Origin: Blattabacterium cuenoti
GTDB lineage: Bacteria; Bacteroidota; Bacteroidia; Flavobacteriales; Blattabacteriaceae
Length of the DNA: 64,000 bases
Direction of reading: 5' to 3'
Assembly: GCF_014252295.1 (NCBI RefSeq)
Contig: NZ_CP059215.1
Coordinates: 186,001 to 250,000, forward strand
Shown: in pieces, positions 36,311 to 45,216 of the stretch
Layout of the letters: each line of letters begins with the position of its first letter
Numbering within the stretch: position 1 is the first letter of the stretch
The notes under the pieces: model-generated
What the model saw: the letters and a program-made list of their open reading frames with translations, nothing else
Told to the model about the DNA's origin: nothing
The model's database searches: none
Position numbers and translations under genes: made by a program

Positions 36311-37497
36311 TGATTAGATAATTTTTCAAAAAATTTTTCATAAATATTAATATCTTTATCTCCTCTTCCAGATAAAGTTACAATAACAACATCATCATTT
36401 TTAAATGAAATATTTTTTAATGCAGCTAATGCATGAGAACTTTCTAAAGCAGGAATTATTCCTTCTAATCTTGTTGATTCATATCCAGCTTGCAAAGCTT
36501 CCTCGTCTGTAGAAGACAAAAAATGGACACGTTTTTTTACAAAAAGATTGGCAAACATAGGACCTATTCCAGGATAATCTAATCCAGGAGATATAGAATG
36601 AGCAGGGAGCACTTGTCCATCTTTATTTTGTAATAGTATAGTCATACTTCCATGTAATACTCCCTGAGATCCACAATGGATAGATGCAGCTGTTTTTCCT
36701 GTATTTATACCTAATCCTGCAGCTTCTACTGCTATAAGATTAACTGATTCCGTATCTAAAAAATGATAAAAAGATCCTGCTGCATTACTTCCTCCTCCTA
36801 TGCAAGAAATTACATAATTAGGAAAATTAGATCCTTCTTTTTCTTTTAATTGTATTTTAATTTCTTCACTAATAATAGATTGAATATCCGCTACCATTTG
36901 AGGATAAGGATGAGGTCCAACTGTAGAGCCTATTAAATAATAACTTTCCGGATGATTAATCCAATAACGAATAGCTTCGTTGACTGCGTCTTTTAAAGTT
37001 TTATCTCCACTATAAACAGGAAGAACTTCTGCCCCGAGAGTTTTCATCCTAAGAACATTAGTATATTGACGATTTATATCTTTTTCTCCCATAAAAATAA
37101 TACATTTTAAATTCATTAATGCGCAAGCAGTAGCAGTTGCTACTCCATGTTGTCCGGCTCCCGTTTCGGCAATAATTTTTGTTTTCCCTAATTTTTTTGC
37201 TAACAGTGATTGACCAATAGCATTGTTAATTTTGTGAGATCCTGTATAATTTAGATCTTCTCTTTTAAAGTAAATTTTAGCTTTATACTTTTTGGAATAT
37301 TTTTTGCAAAAAAATAAAGGAGTAGGTCTTCCTGCATAATTTGTTAGTATTTCTTTATATAATTTTTGAAATTCAAAACTTGTAATCAATTTTTTATATT
37401 TATCCTGTAAATTTTTTATATTTGGGTATAACATTTCAGGGATAAAAGCTCCTCCAAATTCTCCGTAATACCCATTTTTATCAACAAAGTATTTCAT
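36307..37497 (-). CDS. trpB: tryptophan synthase beta chain
   Basis: PLP enzyme condensing indole and serine to tryptophan. PLP lysine is in LNYTGSHKINNAIGQ and the Glu of the active site in IAETGAGQHGVATA. The PLP-phosphate loop is CIGGGSNAAGSF. Length 396, the TrpB1 form that pairs with TrpA. It overlaps trpF and trpA by four bases each. Confidence 0.97.
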   Translation of the reverse strand: MKYFVDKNGYYGEFGGAFIPEMLYPNIKNLQDKYKKLITSFEFQKLYKEILTNYAGRPTPLFFCKKYSKKYKAKIYFKREDLNYTGSHKINNAIGQSLLAKKLGKTKIIAETGAGQHGVATATACALMNLKCIIFMGEKDINRQYTNVLRMKTLGAEVLPVYSGDKTLKDAVNEAIRYWINHPESYYLIGSTVGPHPYPQMVADIQSIISEEIKIQLKEKEGSNFPNYVISCIGGGSNAAGSFYHFLDTESVNLIAVEAAGLGINTGKTAASIHCGSQGVLHGSMTILLQNKDGQVLPAHSISPGLDYPGIGPMFANLFVKKRVHFLSSTDEEALQAGYESTRLEGIIPALESSHALAALKNISFKNDDVVIVTLSGRGDKDINIYEKFFEKLSNQ

Positions 37498-38111
37498 ACT
37501 TTTCTTATTTTTTTTATAAAAGAATTTAATAAGATATCGTTTTTTTCCCCTGGAAAAATTTCGAATTTACTATTTACATCGATTCCAAACATTTTAGGAT
37601 GTGTAAAATTTTTAATTTTATCAAAATCTTTTTCTCCAATTCCTCCACTTAAAAAAAATGGAATATCAAAATTATATTCATGAAGTTTTTCCCAACAAAA
37701 TTTTTTTCCACTACCTCCATTATTATCAAATAGAAAATAAGTACAAAAAGGAATGTAATCTACAATGTTTTCTTTAAAAGAAAAGGAATCATTTATTCTA
37801 AAAGATTTAATTATTTTTAATTTTTTCTTAAATAATTTTTTACAATAAAAAGAACTTTCTGTTCCGTGTAATTGAATAAAATCCAATTTATTTCTTTTAT
37901 TTATTTCCAATAAATTTTCCTCTGATTCATTTACAAAAACACCAACTTTTGATATTCTTTTTTTTAGTTTTGGAATTATAAAATTAAAACCTACAAATCT
38001 TGGAGAATGAGGATAAAATATAAAACCTATAAAATCAGGTAATAAATTAGAAATTTTCTGTATATGAGATTTAATTCCACATATCTTTATTTTTAATGAT
38101 TTATTTATCAT
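37494..38111 (-). CDS. trpF: phosphoribosylanthranilate isomerase
   Basis: Converts phosphoribosylanthranilate to CdRP. The catalytic Cys is in KIKICGIKS and the catalytic Asp in YFLFDNNGGSGKKFCWE; phosphate-binding FFLSGGIGEKDF follows. Length 205, normal and as a separate protein rather than fused to TrpC. It overlaps trpC by 11 bases and trpB by four. Confidence 0.95.
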   Translation of the reverse strand: MINKSLKIKICGIKSHIQKISNLLPDFIGFIFYPHSPRFVGFNFIIPKLKKRISKVGVFVNESEENLLEINKRNKLDFIQLHGTESSFYCKKLFKKKLKIIKSFRINDSFSFKENIVDYIPFCTYFLFDNNGGSGKKFCWEKLHEYNFDIPFFLSGGIGEKDFDKIKNFTHPKMFGIDVNSKFEIFPGEKNDILLNSFIKKIRKV

Positions 38112-38895
38112 ATTTTGAAGACAAATATTTTATTAAATTTTTGCAAATTTTTCCAGGATCTTTTCTTTTCATAAAATATTCTCCAATCAAAAAACCTTTA
38201 AATCCTTTTTTTCTTAATTCTAAAAGATTATTTATATTACTAATTCCACTTTCTGCTATTTTTATATATTTTTTAGGAATTTTAGAATATAAATTCAAAC
38301 AATTATTATAGTTTATGATAAAAGTTTGTAAGTCTCTATTATTAATTCCCACAATATCTAAATTATCTGTTATTTTATTTATTTCAAATTCATTATGAAT
38401 TTCAATAATAACTTCTAATCCAATATCTTTTGCTATTTGAGTAAAATTTTTTATTTGATTTTTAGAGAGGATACTAGCAATTAATAAAATAACATCAGCT
38501 CCTATAGATTTAGATTCTATAATTTGATACTCATCTATAATAAAATCTTTTCTAAGTATAGGAATAGAAACTATGGAACGTGATTTTTCTAAATCTTCAT
38601 TTTTACCAGAAAAAAAATTATAATCCGTAAGTATAGATATACCACTTACTCCTGATAATTCATAATCTTTCACGACCTTTTCTACTGAAACTATATTATT
38701 TATAACTCCTCTAGATGGTGATTTTATTTTAAATTCTGCAATAATTCCACTTTCTTTTCTATTTAAACTTTCAATTAAGGAGAAAGTTTTTCTTTTGAAT
38801 AAGGAACTTTTTTCCAATTCTTTTATAGAATGGGCATTTTTCTTGTTAGAAATTTCTTTTTTTTTAACACATATTATTTTTTCAAGAATTTTCAT
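38101..38895 (-). CDS. trpC: indole-3-glycerol phosphate synthase
   Basis: Barrel enzyme closing the indole ring from CdRP. Signatures are IIAEFKIKSPSRGVI (catalytic Lys and Glu region), ILRKDFIIDEYQI, DVVLLIASIL-like DVILLIASIL, GINNRDLQTF and IAESGISN. Length 264. It overlaps trpD by four bases and trpF by 11. Confidence 0.96.
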   Translation of the reverse strand: MKILEKIICVKKKEISNKKNAHSIKELEKSSLFKRKTFSLIESLNRKESGIIAEFKIKSPSRGVINNIVSVEKVVKDYELSGVSGISILTDYNFFSGKNEDLEKSRSIVSIPILRKDFIIDEYQIIESKSIGADVILLIASILSKNQIKNFTQIAKDIGLEVIIEIHNEFEINKITDNLDIVGINNRDLQTFIINYNNCLNLYSKIPKKYIKIAESGISNINNLLELRKKGFKGFLIGEYFMKRKDPGKICKNLIKYLSSKYDK

Positions 38896-39911
38896 AAACT
38901 CAATAATTTTTTAAGAACATTCTTTGCTTTTCCGCTTTGTAAAGATTGTTTTGCTTTATCATAATTATTTTCAATACTATCCTTATTCAATAAACTTAAT
39001 GCAAATGCAGAGTTTATCAAAACAACTTCATTTTGATATAAAGTTCCTTCTCCTGATAAAATTCTTGTGAACAGACGCACATTTTCTTCTGTATTTTTTC
39101 CTCCTTTTAATTCATCTGGAATTACTTTTATTTTATCTTTTCCTATTCCTATTTCTAATAATTTTTCAACAGAATAAAATTTTTCTCCCTTTGGGGTATA
39201 ATATTTTATATCATTAGTAAGTGTTATTTCGTCGTATCCATCTATTGAATGAACAATAGCATAATTATTTTTTGTTTCTTGATAGAAGTAATAATAAATT
39301 CTAGCAATTTCTAAACTAGAAACTCCTAAAAGTTGATTTTTTGGTTCTCCTGGATTAATTAATGGACCAAGCATGTTAAAAATAGTTTTATTTCCTAATT
39401 CTTTTCTTTCTAGAGAAAGAATATTTAAGGTTTTATGAAATACAGGAGCATGTAAATAACAGATTCCAACTTTATCCAACTGATGTTTTAAATTTTCTTC
39501 TTTATTTGTGAAGTGATATCCTAAACTTTGCAATATATTTGAAGACCCTGTTATAGATGAAGAATTAAAACTTCCATGTTTAATTACTTTTTCTCCTGCT
39601 CCTGCTACAATAAAACATGTTAAAGTGGAGATATTAAAAGTATTTTTTTTATCTCCACCTGTTCCTACTATATCAACAGCATTAAATTCTTTCAAATTAA
39701 TTTTTATACATAATTCCATTAACGCTTGTCTGAAACCTATTATTTCTTCTAATGTAGGAGTTCTCATGTTATATATAGTTGTTATAGCAATTGCTTGAGT
39801 TTTATTAATTTTTCCTTTTGATAATCCTATAAGAAAATTTTTAGCCTCTTTTTTTGTTAAAGTTTTTTCTGAAAAAAGATTTTCTAATATTTTTTCCATG
39901 TTTTTCTTCAT
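38892..39911 (-). CDS. trpD: anthranilate phosphoribosyltransferase
   Basis: Joins anthranilate to PRPP. The PRPP-binding motif DIVGTGGDKKNTFNIST and KHGSFNSSSITGSSN are intact, with LGPLINPGEPKNQLLGV in the middle. Length 339. It follows trpG by four bases and overlaps trpC by four. The gene is separate from trpG, unlike the E. coli fusion. Confidence 0.96.
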   Translation of the reverse strand: MKKNMEKILENLFSEKTLTKKEAKNFLIGLSKGKINKTQAIAITTIYNMRTPTLEEIIGFRQALMELCIKINLKEFNAVDIVGTGGDKKNTFNISTLTCFIVAGAGEKVIKHGSFNSSSITGSSNILQSLGYHFTNKEENLKHQLDKVGICYLHAPVFHKTLNILSLERKELGNKTIFNMLGPLINPGEPKNQLLGVSSLEIARIYYYFYQETKNNYAIVHSIDGYDEITLTNDIKYYTPKGEKFYSVEKLLEIGIGKDKIKVIPDELKGGKNTEENVRLFTRILSGEGTLYQNEVVLINSAFALSLLNKDSIENNYDKAKQSLQSGKAKNVLKKLLSL

Positions 39912-39915
39912 TATT

Positions 39916-40485
39916 TTATTTTAACCAATTGCTTATTATTTTTTCTCCATATGGAGTTAAAATAGATTCTGGATGAAATTGAACGCCACAAACATCATAA
40001 AACTTATGACGTAGAGCCATAATTTCTCCCTTACCTCCAATAGCTGTAATATGAAGATTTTCAGGAAAATTATTCGGAGATATAATCCAAGAATGATAAC
40101 GTCCAACTTTAATTTCTTTAGGTAGTTCCTGAAAAAGAATTTCTTCTTGGTCTACAATTTTTATCAAACTAGATATTCCATGATAAACTTTTTTTGTGTT
40201 TATGAGAGTGGCTCCGAAAACTTCTCCTATAGCTTGTTGTCCTAAACAAACTCCAAAAATACTTTTAGTAGAAGAAAAAGTTTTTATTAAAGATTTTAAA
40301 ATATGTGCTTCATCAGGGATTCCAGGACCCGGAGAAAGAATAATTTTATTATATTTTTCTATATCAGAAAGTTGAATTTCATTATTCCTAGATACTTGAA
40401 CAGGATTTTTTGTTAATTTTTTTACAGCATGAACAAGGTTATAAGTAAAAGAATCATAATTATCTAAAATCAGTATTTTTTTCAT
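39916..40485 (-). CDS. trpG: anthranilate synthase, glutaminase component
   Basis: Glutamine amidotransferase supplying ammonia to TrpE. The nucleophile Cys is in FGVCLGQQAIGEVFG, and the His-Glu pair in VQFHPESILTP. LDNYDSFTYNLVH is the N-terminal signature. Length 189. The gene lies seven bases after trpE. It may also serve p-aminobenzoate synthesis, as in some bacteria; no pabB is in the window. Confidence 0.96.
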   Translation of the reverse strand: MKKILILDNYDSFTYNLVHAVKKLTKNPVQVSRNNEIQLSDIEKYNKIILSPGPGIPDEAHILKSLIKTFSSTKSIFGVCLGQQAIGEVFGATLINTKKVYHGISSLIKIVDQEEILFQELPKEIKVGRYHSWIISPNNFPENLHITAIGGKGEIMALRHKFYDVCGVQFHPESILTPYGEKIISNWLK

Positions 40486-40492
40486 ATAAACT

Positions 40493-41911
40493 TCATATAT
40501 TTTTAGCTAATTCTATAGCTTTAAATAAGGCCATCAACTTATTATTTACTTCTTTTAGCTCATTTTTTTCCTTAGAATCAGCAACAATTCCTGCACCAGC
40601 TTGAAAAAAAAGAATATTGTTTTTACTTACAAAGGAACGGATCACAATAGCTGTATTTATATAAGAATTATTCAATCCAAAAAATCCAATCGCGCCACCG
40701 TATATTCCTCTATTTTGATTTTCTATTTTATCTATTAACTCCATTGCTTTATACTTAGGTGCTCCTGATAAAGTTCCTGCAGGAAAAGTATCTCCAAATA
40801 CTTTTATGATTGATATCTTGTCTTCTATCTTTCCAGATACTTTAGATACCATATGTAATACATGAGAAAAAATTTGAATTTTTTTAAATTCTTCTACTTT
40901 AACATCTGAAGAATTTTTGCTTAGATCATTTCTAGCTAAATCTACCAACATAACGTGTTCTGCGTTTTCTTTTGTATCCTTAGCCAGAATTTCATATAGC
41001 TTTTTATCCTTTTCTTCATTTCCAGATCTACGTATAGTCCCTGCTATTGGGTTGATATAAGCTATTTTATTATTAATAATCAATTGTGATTCTGGAGATG
41101 ATCCAAATAATTTATAATTTCCGTAATCAAAATAGAAAAGATATGGAGAAGGATTTATAAATCGTAATGCTCGGTATACATTAAATTCATCTCCTAAAAA
41201 TTTTTGTTGAAATTGTCTAGATAATACTATTTGAAAGACATCCCCCCGTAAACAAGATCTTATACCTTTAGATACCATTTTTTGGTATTCCATATCTGTC
41301 ACATTTGAAGAACGAGTTCCAATAGATTTAAATGAAAAACAAGGAAAATTTTTCTTTTGAATTAATTCTATTAACTGGTCGATGTAAGTCTTTTTATCAA
41401 TATTGATATTGAGAAATTGGTGTTCTACTAAATAAATTTCATTGTAAAACTGTCGAAATATTATTAGATTTTTGTAAAAACTAAGTCGTATTTTCGGAAG
41501 ATTATATGTTTTTTTAATAGGAGCATTAAGTTGAATATTTTCAAAATATTGAATACTATCGTAAGATATATATCCATATAATCCAGTATAATAAGGAATA
41601 AAAAGATCTTTGCTTTCAAACTTTTTGAAAAAATCTTCAATCAAAAATTGGATATCTAATCGATCATTTATAAAAATATTTTTATGAATGAAATTTGGAT
41701 ATGATATCTGTAAGACATTATTATTTAGAATAAATTCAGAAATTGGGTTCATGCAAAGTATAGAGGAATTATATTTAAATTTCTGATCATCAGAAATTTC
41801 TAGCAATAATGTTTTTGGAAAAATATCTCTTAGTTTTAAATATAATTCTATCGCTGTAGTACTATCAGCTAAAATTTTTTTCTGAATAGTTCTAAAATTA
41901 AACTTAAACAT
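40493..41911 (-). CDS. trpE: anthranilate synthase component I
   Basis: Chorismate to anthranilate, first step of tryptophan synthesis. The chorismate-binding domain is intact (PSPYLFYFDYGNYKLFGSSPE, PIAGTIRRSGNEE, DLARNDLSK, AGTLSGAPKYKAME). The N-terminal allosteric motif reads LLLEISDD at residues 35-42. The Ser of LLES that contacts feedback tryptophan in enteric TrpE is Ile39 here, and the Met of NPSPYM is Leu258. The length of 472 residues is normal. It leads trpEGDCFBA behind a structured leader. Confidence 0.96.
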   Translation of the reverse strand: MFKFNFRTIQKKILADSTTAIELYLKLRDIFPKTLLLEISDDQKFKYNSSILCMNPISEFILNNNVLQISYPNFIHKNIFINDRLDIQFLIEDFFKKFESKDLFIPYYTGLYGYISYDSIQYFENIQLNAPIKKTYNLPKIRLSFYKNLIIFRQFYNEIYLVEHQFLNINIDKKTYIDQLIELIQKKNFPCFSFKSIGTRSSNVTDMEYQKMVSKGIRSCLRGDVFQIVLSRQFQQKFLGDEFNVYRALRFINPSPYLFYFDYGNYKLFGSSPESQLIINNKIAYINPIAGTIRRSGNEEKDKKLYEILAKDTKENAEHVMLVDLARNDLSKNSSDVKVEEFKKIQIFSHVLHMVSKVSGKIEDKISIIKVFGDTFPAGTLSGAPKYKAMELIDKIENQNRGIYGGAIGFFGLNNSYINTAIVIRSFVSKNNILFFQAGAGIVADSKEKNELKEVNNKLMALFKAIELAKNI

Positions 41912-41934
41912 GGTTTATGGTATTTTACATGATG

Positions 41935-41964
41935 AAAAAAAAGGCCGTCATTGAGACAAGCCTT
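41935..41964 (-). terminator. terminator-like hairpin in the trp leader
   Basis: On the minus strand AAGGC...GCCTT encloses an inner GTC/GAC pair and is followed directly by eight T, then the trpE ATG 23 bases later. No gene lies upstream on this strand, so it is placed as an attenuator rather than an end-of-gene terminator. Confidence 0.75.
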
Positions 41965-41973
41965 AGAATTAAA

Positions 41974-41990
41974 AAGGATTTAAGATCCCT
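41974..41990 (-). promoter_or_regulatory. upstream hairpin of the trp leader
   Basis: AGGGAT and ATCCTT pair (six bases, one G-T) around CTTAA on the minus strand. The CCTT arm could instead pair with the AAGG arm of the downstream terminator, giving mutually exclusive structures. Confidence 0.5.
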
Positions 41991-42050
41991 CAAAATTAAT
42001 TTTTTAAGAATACCATTTACTTTAAGATAAGAAATGACATTTACCTATTA

Positions 42051-42058
42051 CAAATATA
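42051..42058 (-). promoter_or_regulatory. predicted -7 element of the trp operon
   Basis: Reads TATATTTG on the minus strand, matching TAnnTTTG; transcription would start near 42045, giving a leader of about 135 bases before trpE. Short open frames in that leader hold no tryptophan codon. Confidence 0.5.
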
Positions 42059-42101
42059 TATAAATTTTTTATAACGAATAAAAATTATAAACAGTATTAT
42101 A

Positions 42102-43997
42102 ATGGAAATATTTATTTTTTCTTTTTTATTTTTTATATCTCCTTTTTCATCTATATCTATGAAATCTGGAGATTTTTCTATAAAAAATAAAGACATGTTT
42201 AATCTGGATAAAGATTGTAAAAATAATACTGGTATGGAAAAGAATAATATAGGTATTAATATTTATAATCCAACTTATCAAGATTATAAATTTTGGACAG
42301 AAGAAAATCGATTCAAGAAAGTTTTATTGGATACTGATTCTTTTTCAATTGAAAAATATTATTCTCACAATTTTTTTAAACATGATAATTTTGGATTATT
42401 TCATAATATTGGAAATGGAAAAAATTTATTAATTCCCAACAATTTTTTTTTACAAAGAAATTCATATTATTTTCAAAAAATTAGTTTTTTTGAAGATCCT
42501 TTTTTTTACCGTGAAAAAATTCAATATTTTGATGTTAAAACTCCTCTTTCAGAAATTTTTTATGAAAATAATTTTTCTCAAGAAAGAGGATTAGGTGGTT
42601 TTTTTTCTCACAATTTAAATGAAAAAATTAACTATTCCATAGAGTATAGAAACGTCAAATTCCAAAAAGATGAAATTGACTTTCAGAAAAATCAAGAATT
42701 ATTATTAACTACTTTTAATTATCAAGATCAAAAAGATGATTTTTATTATAAATTATGGGGTCATTATATTAAACAAAATTTCCTTTTCAAAGAAAAAGAA
42801 GAAATCATAAAATGGAAAAACATAAAAAACTATAAAAATGTTTTTTTTGATTTTTTTGATCAAAAAAAAATCAATTATAATAGATTTTATATTAGTTTCC
42901 TTCAAAAAATTTTTCCTAAAGAAACTTTTTTTTTTAAAAATTATATAGAATATGAAAAATATTCTAAAAGTCATTGTTTTTCTGAACAGAAAAATAAAAT
43001 AAATTTTTTTTATTTAAAAAATGGTTTTTTTTTTCTTTTTAAAAAAAATGAATTTGATATAGAAATAGGATCTATTTTTGATAGAATAGATTATGAATTA
43101 TTTTCTAATAAATATTATTCTAATAATAGAATAGTTCCGAAGAAAAAGCACATAAATAATTTTTCTATAGAAGCTCAAATAAATTATCCCATTAGTAATA
43201 CTTTTATATTTCATTCATTTAGTAAATGGATGGTGGAATTTAATAATTTGAAGAAACCATTGTTCCATATAAATATGGAATTAAACACTTTTTTATTCCC
43301 AAAGTTTCATTTTATCACTCAATTTTATATTACTGAAAATAAAAAACTTTCACCCAATTTTATTCATCTTTATACTCTAAAAGAAAATAATGATTGTTAC
43401 AATAATAGAAGAAAAAATATGCCATTCTTTGATAAAGAAAGAACAATAGATTTTTCTTTTTCTTACATGAAGAACTATAATATTTCTTTTTATGTATCTA
43501 AATTAGGACATTTGTTTCTAGATGAAAAAAAAGAAATGGAAACGTTTTTATATCGTAAATTTATAAAATCATATGGTTTAAAAATTGGAACAAAAAACAA
43601 AATATGGAAATTTCAAATTTCCAATCTTTTTTTCTATCAAAAATATGATTCTAATCCATTAATTTTTTCTATTCCTACTTTTTTATCGAGAAATACAATA
43701 TCTTATCAAGATCGTTATTTTAATAAATCATTATTAATGGAAACTGGTTTTTCTCTCCATTATTTTAATAATTTTTCTTACCAAAGAATTTATTATCCTT
43801 TTGATAATTATATTTTTTCTTCAGAAAAAGAATGTTATCCAAATAAAACAGGAAGACATTTATTTATGGATTATTTTTTCAATTTTAAATTGAATAGAAT
43901 TACATTCTATTTTGGGATTCAAAATATTAATTGTAAAAAATTTTTTAATGAAGAATCATTTATTAGAACTGGTTTATTGTGGACTTTTTTTACTTAA
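42102..43997 (+). CDS. putative outer-membrane porin (Bacteroidetes Porin_10-like)
   Basis: A 631-residue protein with an N-terminal signal segment (about 1-20) and a long stretch of alternating aromatic and polar residues expected of a beta barrel. The segment FDVKTPLSEIFYENNFSQ, followed by NEKINYSIEYRNV, resembles the flavobacterial putative porins that carry PxTELYY and a nearby FNLSIAY-like strand. The C-terminus (FIRTGLLWTFFT) ends in an aromatic-rich strand as barrel proteins do. It is strongly drifted toward Phe, Lys, Asn and Ile. The role in uptake of host nutrients is inferred. An unrelated surface protein is possible but less likely. Confidence 0.65.
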   Translation: MEIFIFSFLFFISPFSSISMKSGDFSIKNKDMFNLDKDCKNNTGMEKNNIGINIYNPTYQDYKFWTEENRFKKVLLDTDSFSIEKYYSHNFFKHDNFGLFHNIGNGKNLLIPNNFFLQRNSYYFQKISFFEDPFFYREKIQYFDVKTPLSEIFYENNFSQERGLGGFFSHNLNEKINYSIEYRNVKFQKDEIDFQKNQELLLTTFNYQDQKDDFYYKLWGHYIKQNFLFKEKEEIIKWKNIKNYKNVFFDFFDQKKINYNRFYISFLQKIFPKETFFFKNYIEYEKYSKSHCFSEQKNKINFFYLKNGFFFLFKKNEFDIEIGSIFDRIDYELFSNKYYSNNRIVPKKKHINNFSIEAQINYPISNTFIFHSFSKWMVEFNNLKKPLFHINMELNTFLFPKFHFITQFYITENKKLSPNFIHLYTLKENNDCYNNRRKNMPFFDKERTIDFSFSYMKNYNISFYVSKLGHLFLDEKKEMETFLYRKFIKSYGLKIGTKNKIWKFQISNLFFYQKYDSNPLIFSIPTFLSRNTISYQDRYFNKSLLMETGFSLHYFNNFSYQRIYYPFDNYIFSSEKECYPNKTGRHLFMDYFFNFKLNRITFYFGIQNINCKKFFNEESFIRTGLLWTFFT

Positions 43998-44063
43998 GAA
44001 AAAATTTCCTATTTTTAGATTTTTGAAAAAAAATGTAATTTCACATATCAAAAGTTGATAAAA

Positions 44064-44759
44064 ATGAAAAATTTTTTTTATTTTATATTATTCCTTTTGA
44101 TATCTTTATTCTCATTTTCAAAAGAAGCAAAAGAAACAAAAGAAGCAAAAGAAGCAAAAGAAGCAAAAGAGATAGAAAATGTTATTGAGTACATTAAAAA
44201 ATATGCTGTTTTTGCAATTGAAGAAATGGAAAAATATGGAATACCAGCTAGTATAAAGCTAGGACAAGGAATCTTGGAATCATCTACTGGACAAAGTACT
44301 TTATCCAAAGAGACAAATAATCATTTCGGAATAAAGTGTGGAAAAAAGTGGATGGGAGAAGTTTCTTACCATGATGATGATCTTCCACAAGAATGCTTCC
44401 GCAAATATAATTCTGTACGAGAATCTTTTCAGGATCATTCAAAATTTTTGCAACAACCACGTTATTCCAAATTATTTCTTTTAAACAAAAATGATTATCA
44501 ATCTTGGGCATTAGGTCTTAAGAAAGCCGGTTATGCAACATCATTAAATTACGCAGACTTATTGATTTATCAGATAGAAAAGTACTTACTGTGGAAATTT
44601 GATGAAGAAAATTCTTATGGAATAGAAAAGAAGATAAATCTGTATTTAGATTCCATTTCGAAAAAAAATGAAAAAAATGATTCTTTTATGAAAAAGAATA
44701 TATATTTTCTTTATAAAATTTTTCTTTTGATTAAACAAAAATTGATATCTATCAAATAA
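44064..44759 (+). CDS. glucosaminidase-family peptidoglycan hydrolase
   Basis: Predicted exported N-acetylglucosaminidase (GH73-like) cutting the glycan strands of the wall. It has a signal peptide (about residues 1-20), a KEA repeat (about 20-35), then the catalytic domain with YGIPASIKLGQGILESSTGQS, carrying the catalytic Glu, and NNHFGIKCGKKW. YNSVRESFQDHSKFL and WALGLKKAGYATSLNYAD are typical. There is no LysM domain, which many relatives have. The ATG at 44064 was chosen over an in-frame TTG at 44055. Length 231. Confidence 0.88.
   Translation: MKNFFYFILFLLISLFSFSKEAKETKEAKEAKEAKEIENVIEYIKKYAVFAIEEMEKYGIPASIKLGQGILESSTGQSTLSKETNNHFGIKCGKKWMGEVSYHDDDLPQECFRKYNSVRESFQDHSKFLQQPRYSKLFLLNKNDYQSWALGLKKAGYATSLNYADLLIYQIEKYLLWKFDEENSYGIEKKINLYLDSISKKNEKNDSFMKKNIYFLYKIFLLIKQKLISIK
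44121..44165 (+). repeat. five-copy 9-base tandem repeat in the glucosaminidase gene
   Basis: Unit AAAGAAGCA, five copies with one base changed in the second, encoding Lys-Glu-Ala (once Lys-Glu-Thr). It sits just after the signal peptide. Copy number could vary without loss of frame. Confidence 0.95.
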
Positions 44760-44790
44760 AAGAAAATCATTGTTAAAAAAAATTTTATTT

Positions 44791-45189
44791 ATGAATCCCA
44801 ATAATTTGAGGTATAGTAAGAACCATGAGTGGGTAGGGTTAATAAACAAGAAAAACAATAAAGCATATGTAGGGATTACTCATTTTGCACAAAAAGAATT
44901 GGGGGATATTGTTTATTTAGATATAGAAGATTCTATAATAGGAAAGAAAATAAACAAAGAAGAAACATTTGGAACAATAGAAGCTGTAAAAACTGTTTCC
45001 GATTTATTTATGCCTGTTTCTGGATACATAATTGATATTAACAAAGAAATAATATCTCATCCTGACCTTATTAATACCAGTTATTATGATGATGGATGGA
45101 TTATACAAATAGAAATTTTAAATATCGATGAATATAATAATTTAATGAAATTAGAAGAATACAAAAATTATATACAAGAATATAATTAA
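44791..45189 (+). CDS. gcvH: glycine cleavage system H protein
   Basis: Lipoate-bearing carrier of the glycine cleavage system. The lipoylation site is Lys67 in GTIEAVKTVSDLFMP. YSKNHEWVG, AYVGITHFAQKELGDIVYLD and GWIIQIEI complete the fold. The ATG at 44791 gives 132 residues; an upstream in-frame TTG (44770) is unlikely. The T, P and L proteins are not in this window. Confidence 0.95.
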   Translation: MNPNNLRYSKNHEWVGLINKKNNKAYVGITHFAQKELGDIVYLDIEDSIIGKKINKEETFGTIEAVKTVSDLFMPVSGYIIDINKEIISHPDLINTSYYDDGWIIQIEILNIDEYNNLMKLEEYKNYIQEYN

Positions 45190-45216
45190 TTCAGGAATTA
45201 TAATTTTTTATGATTT

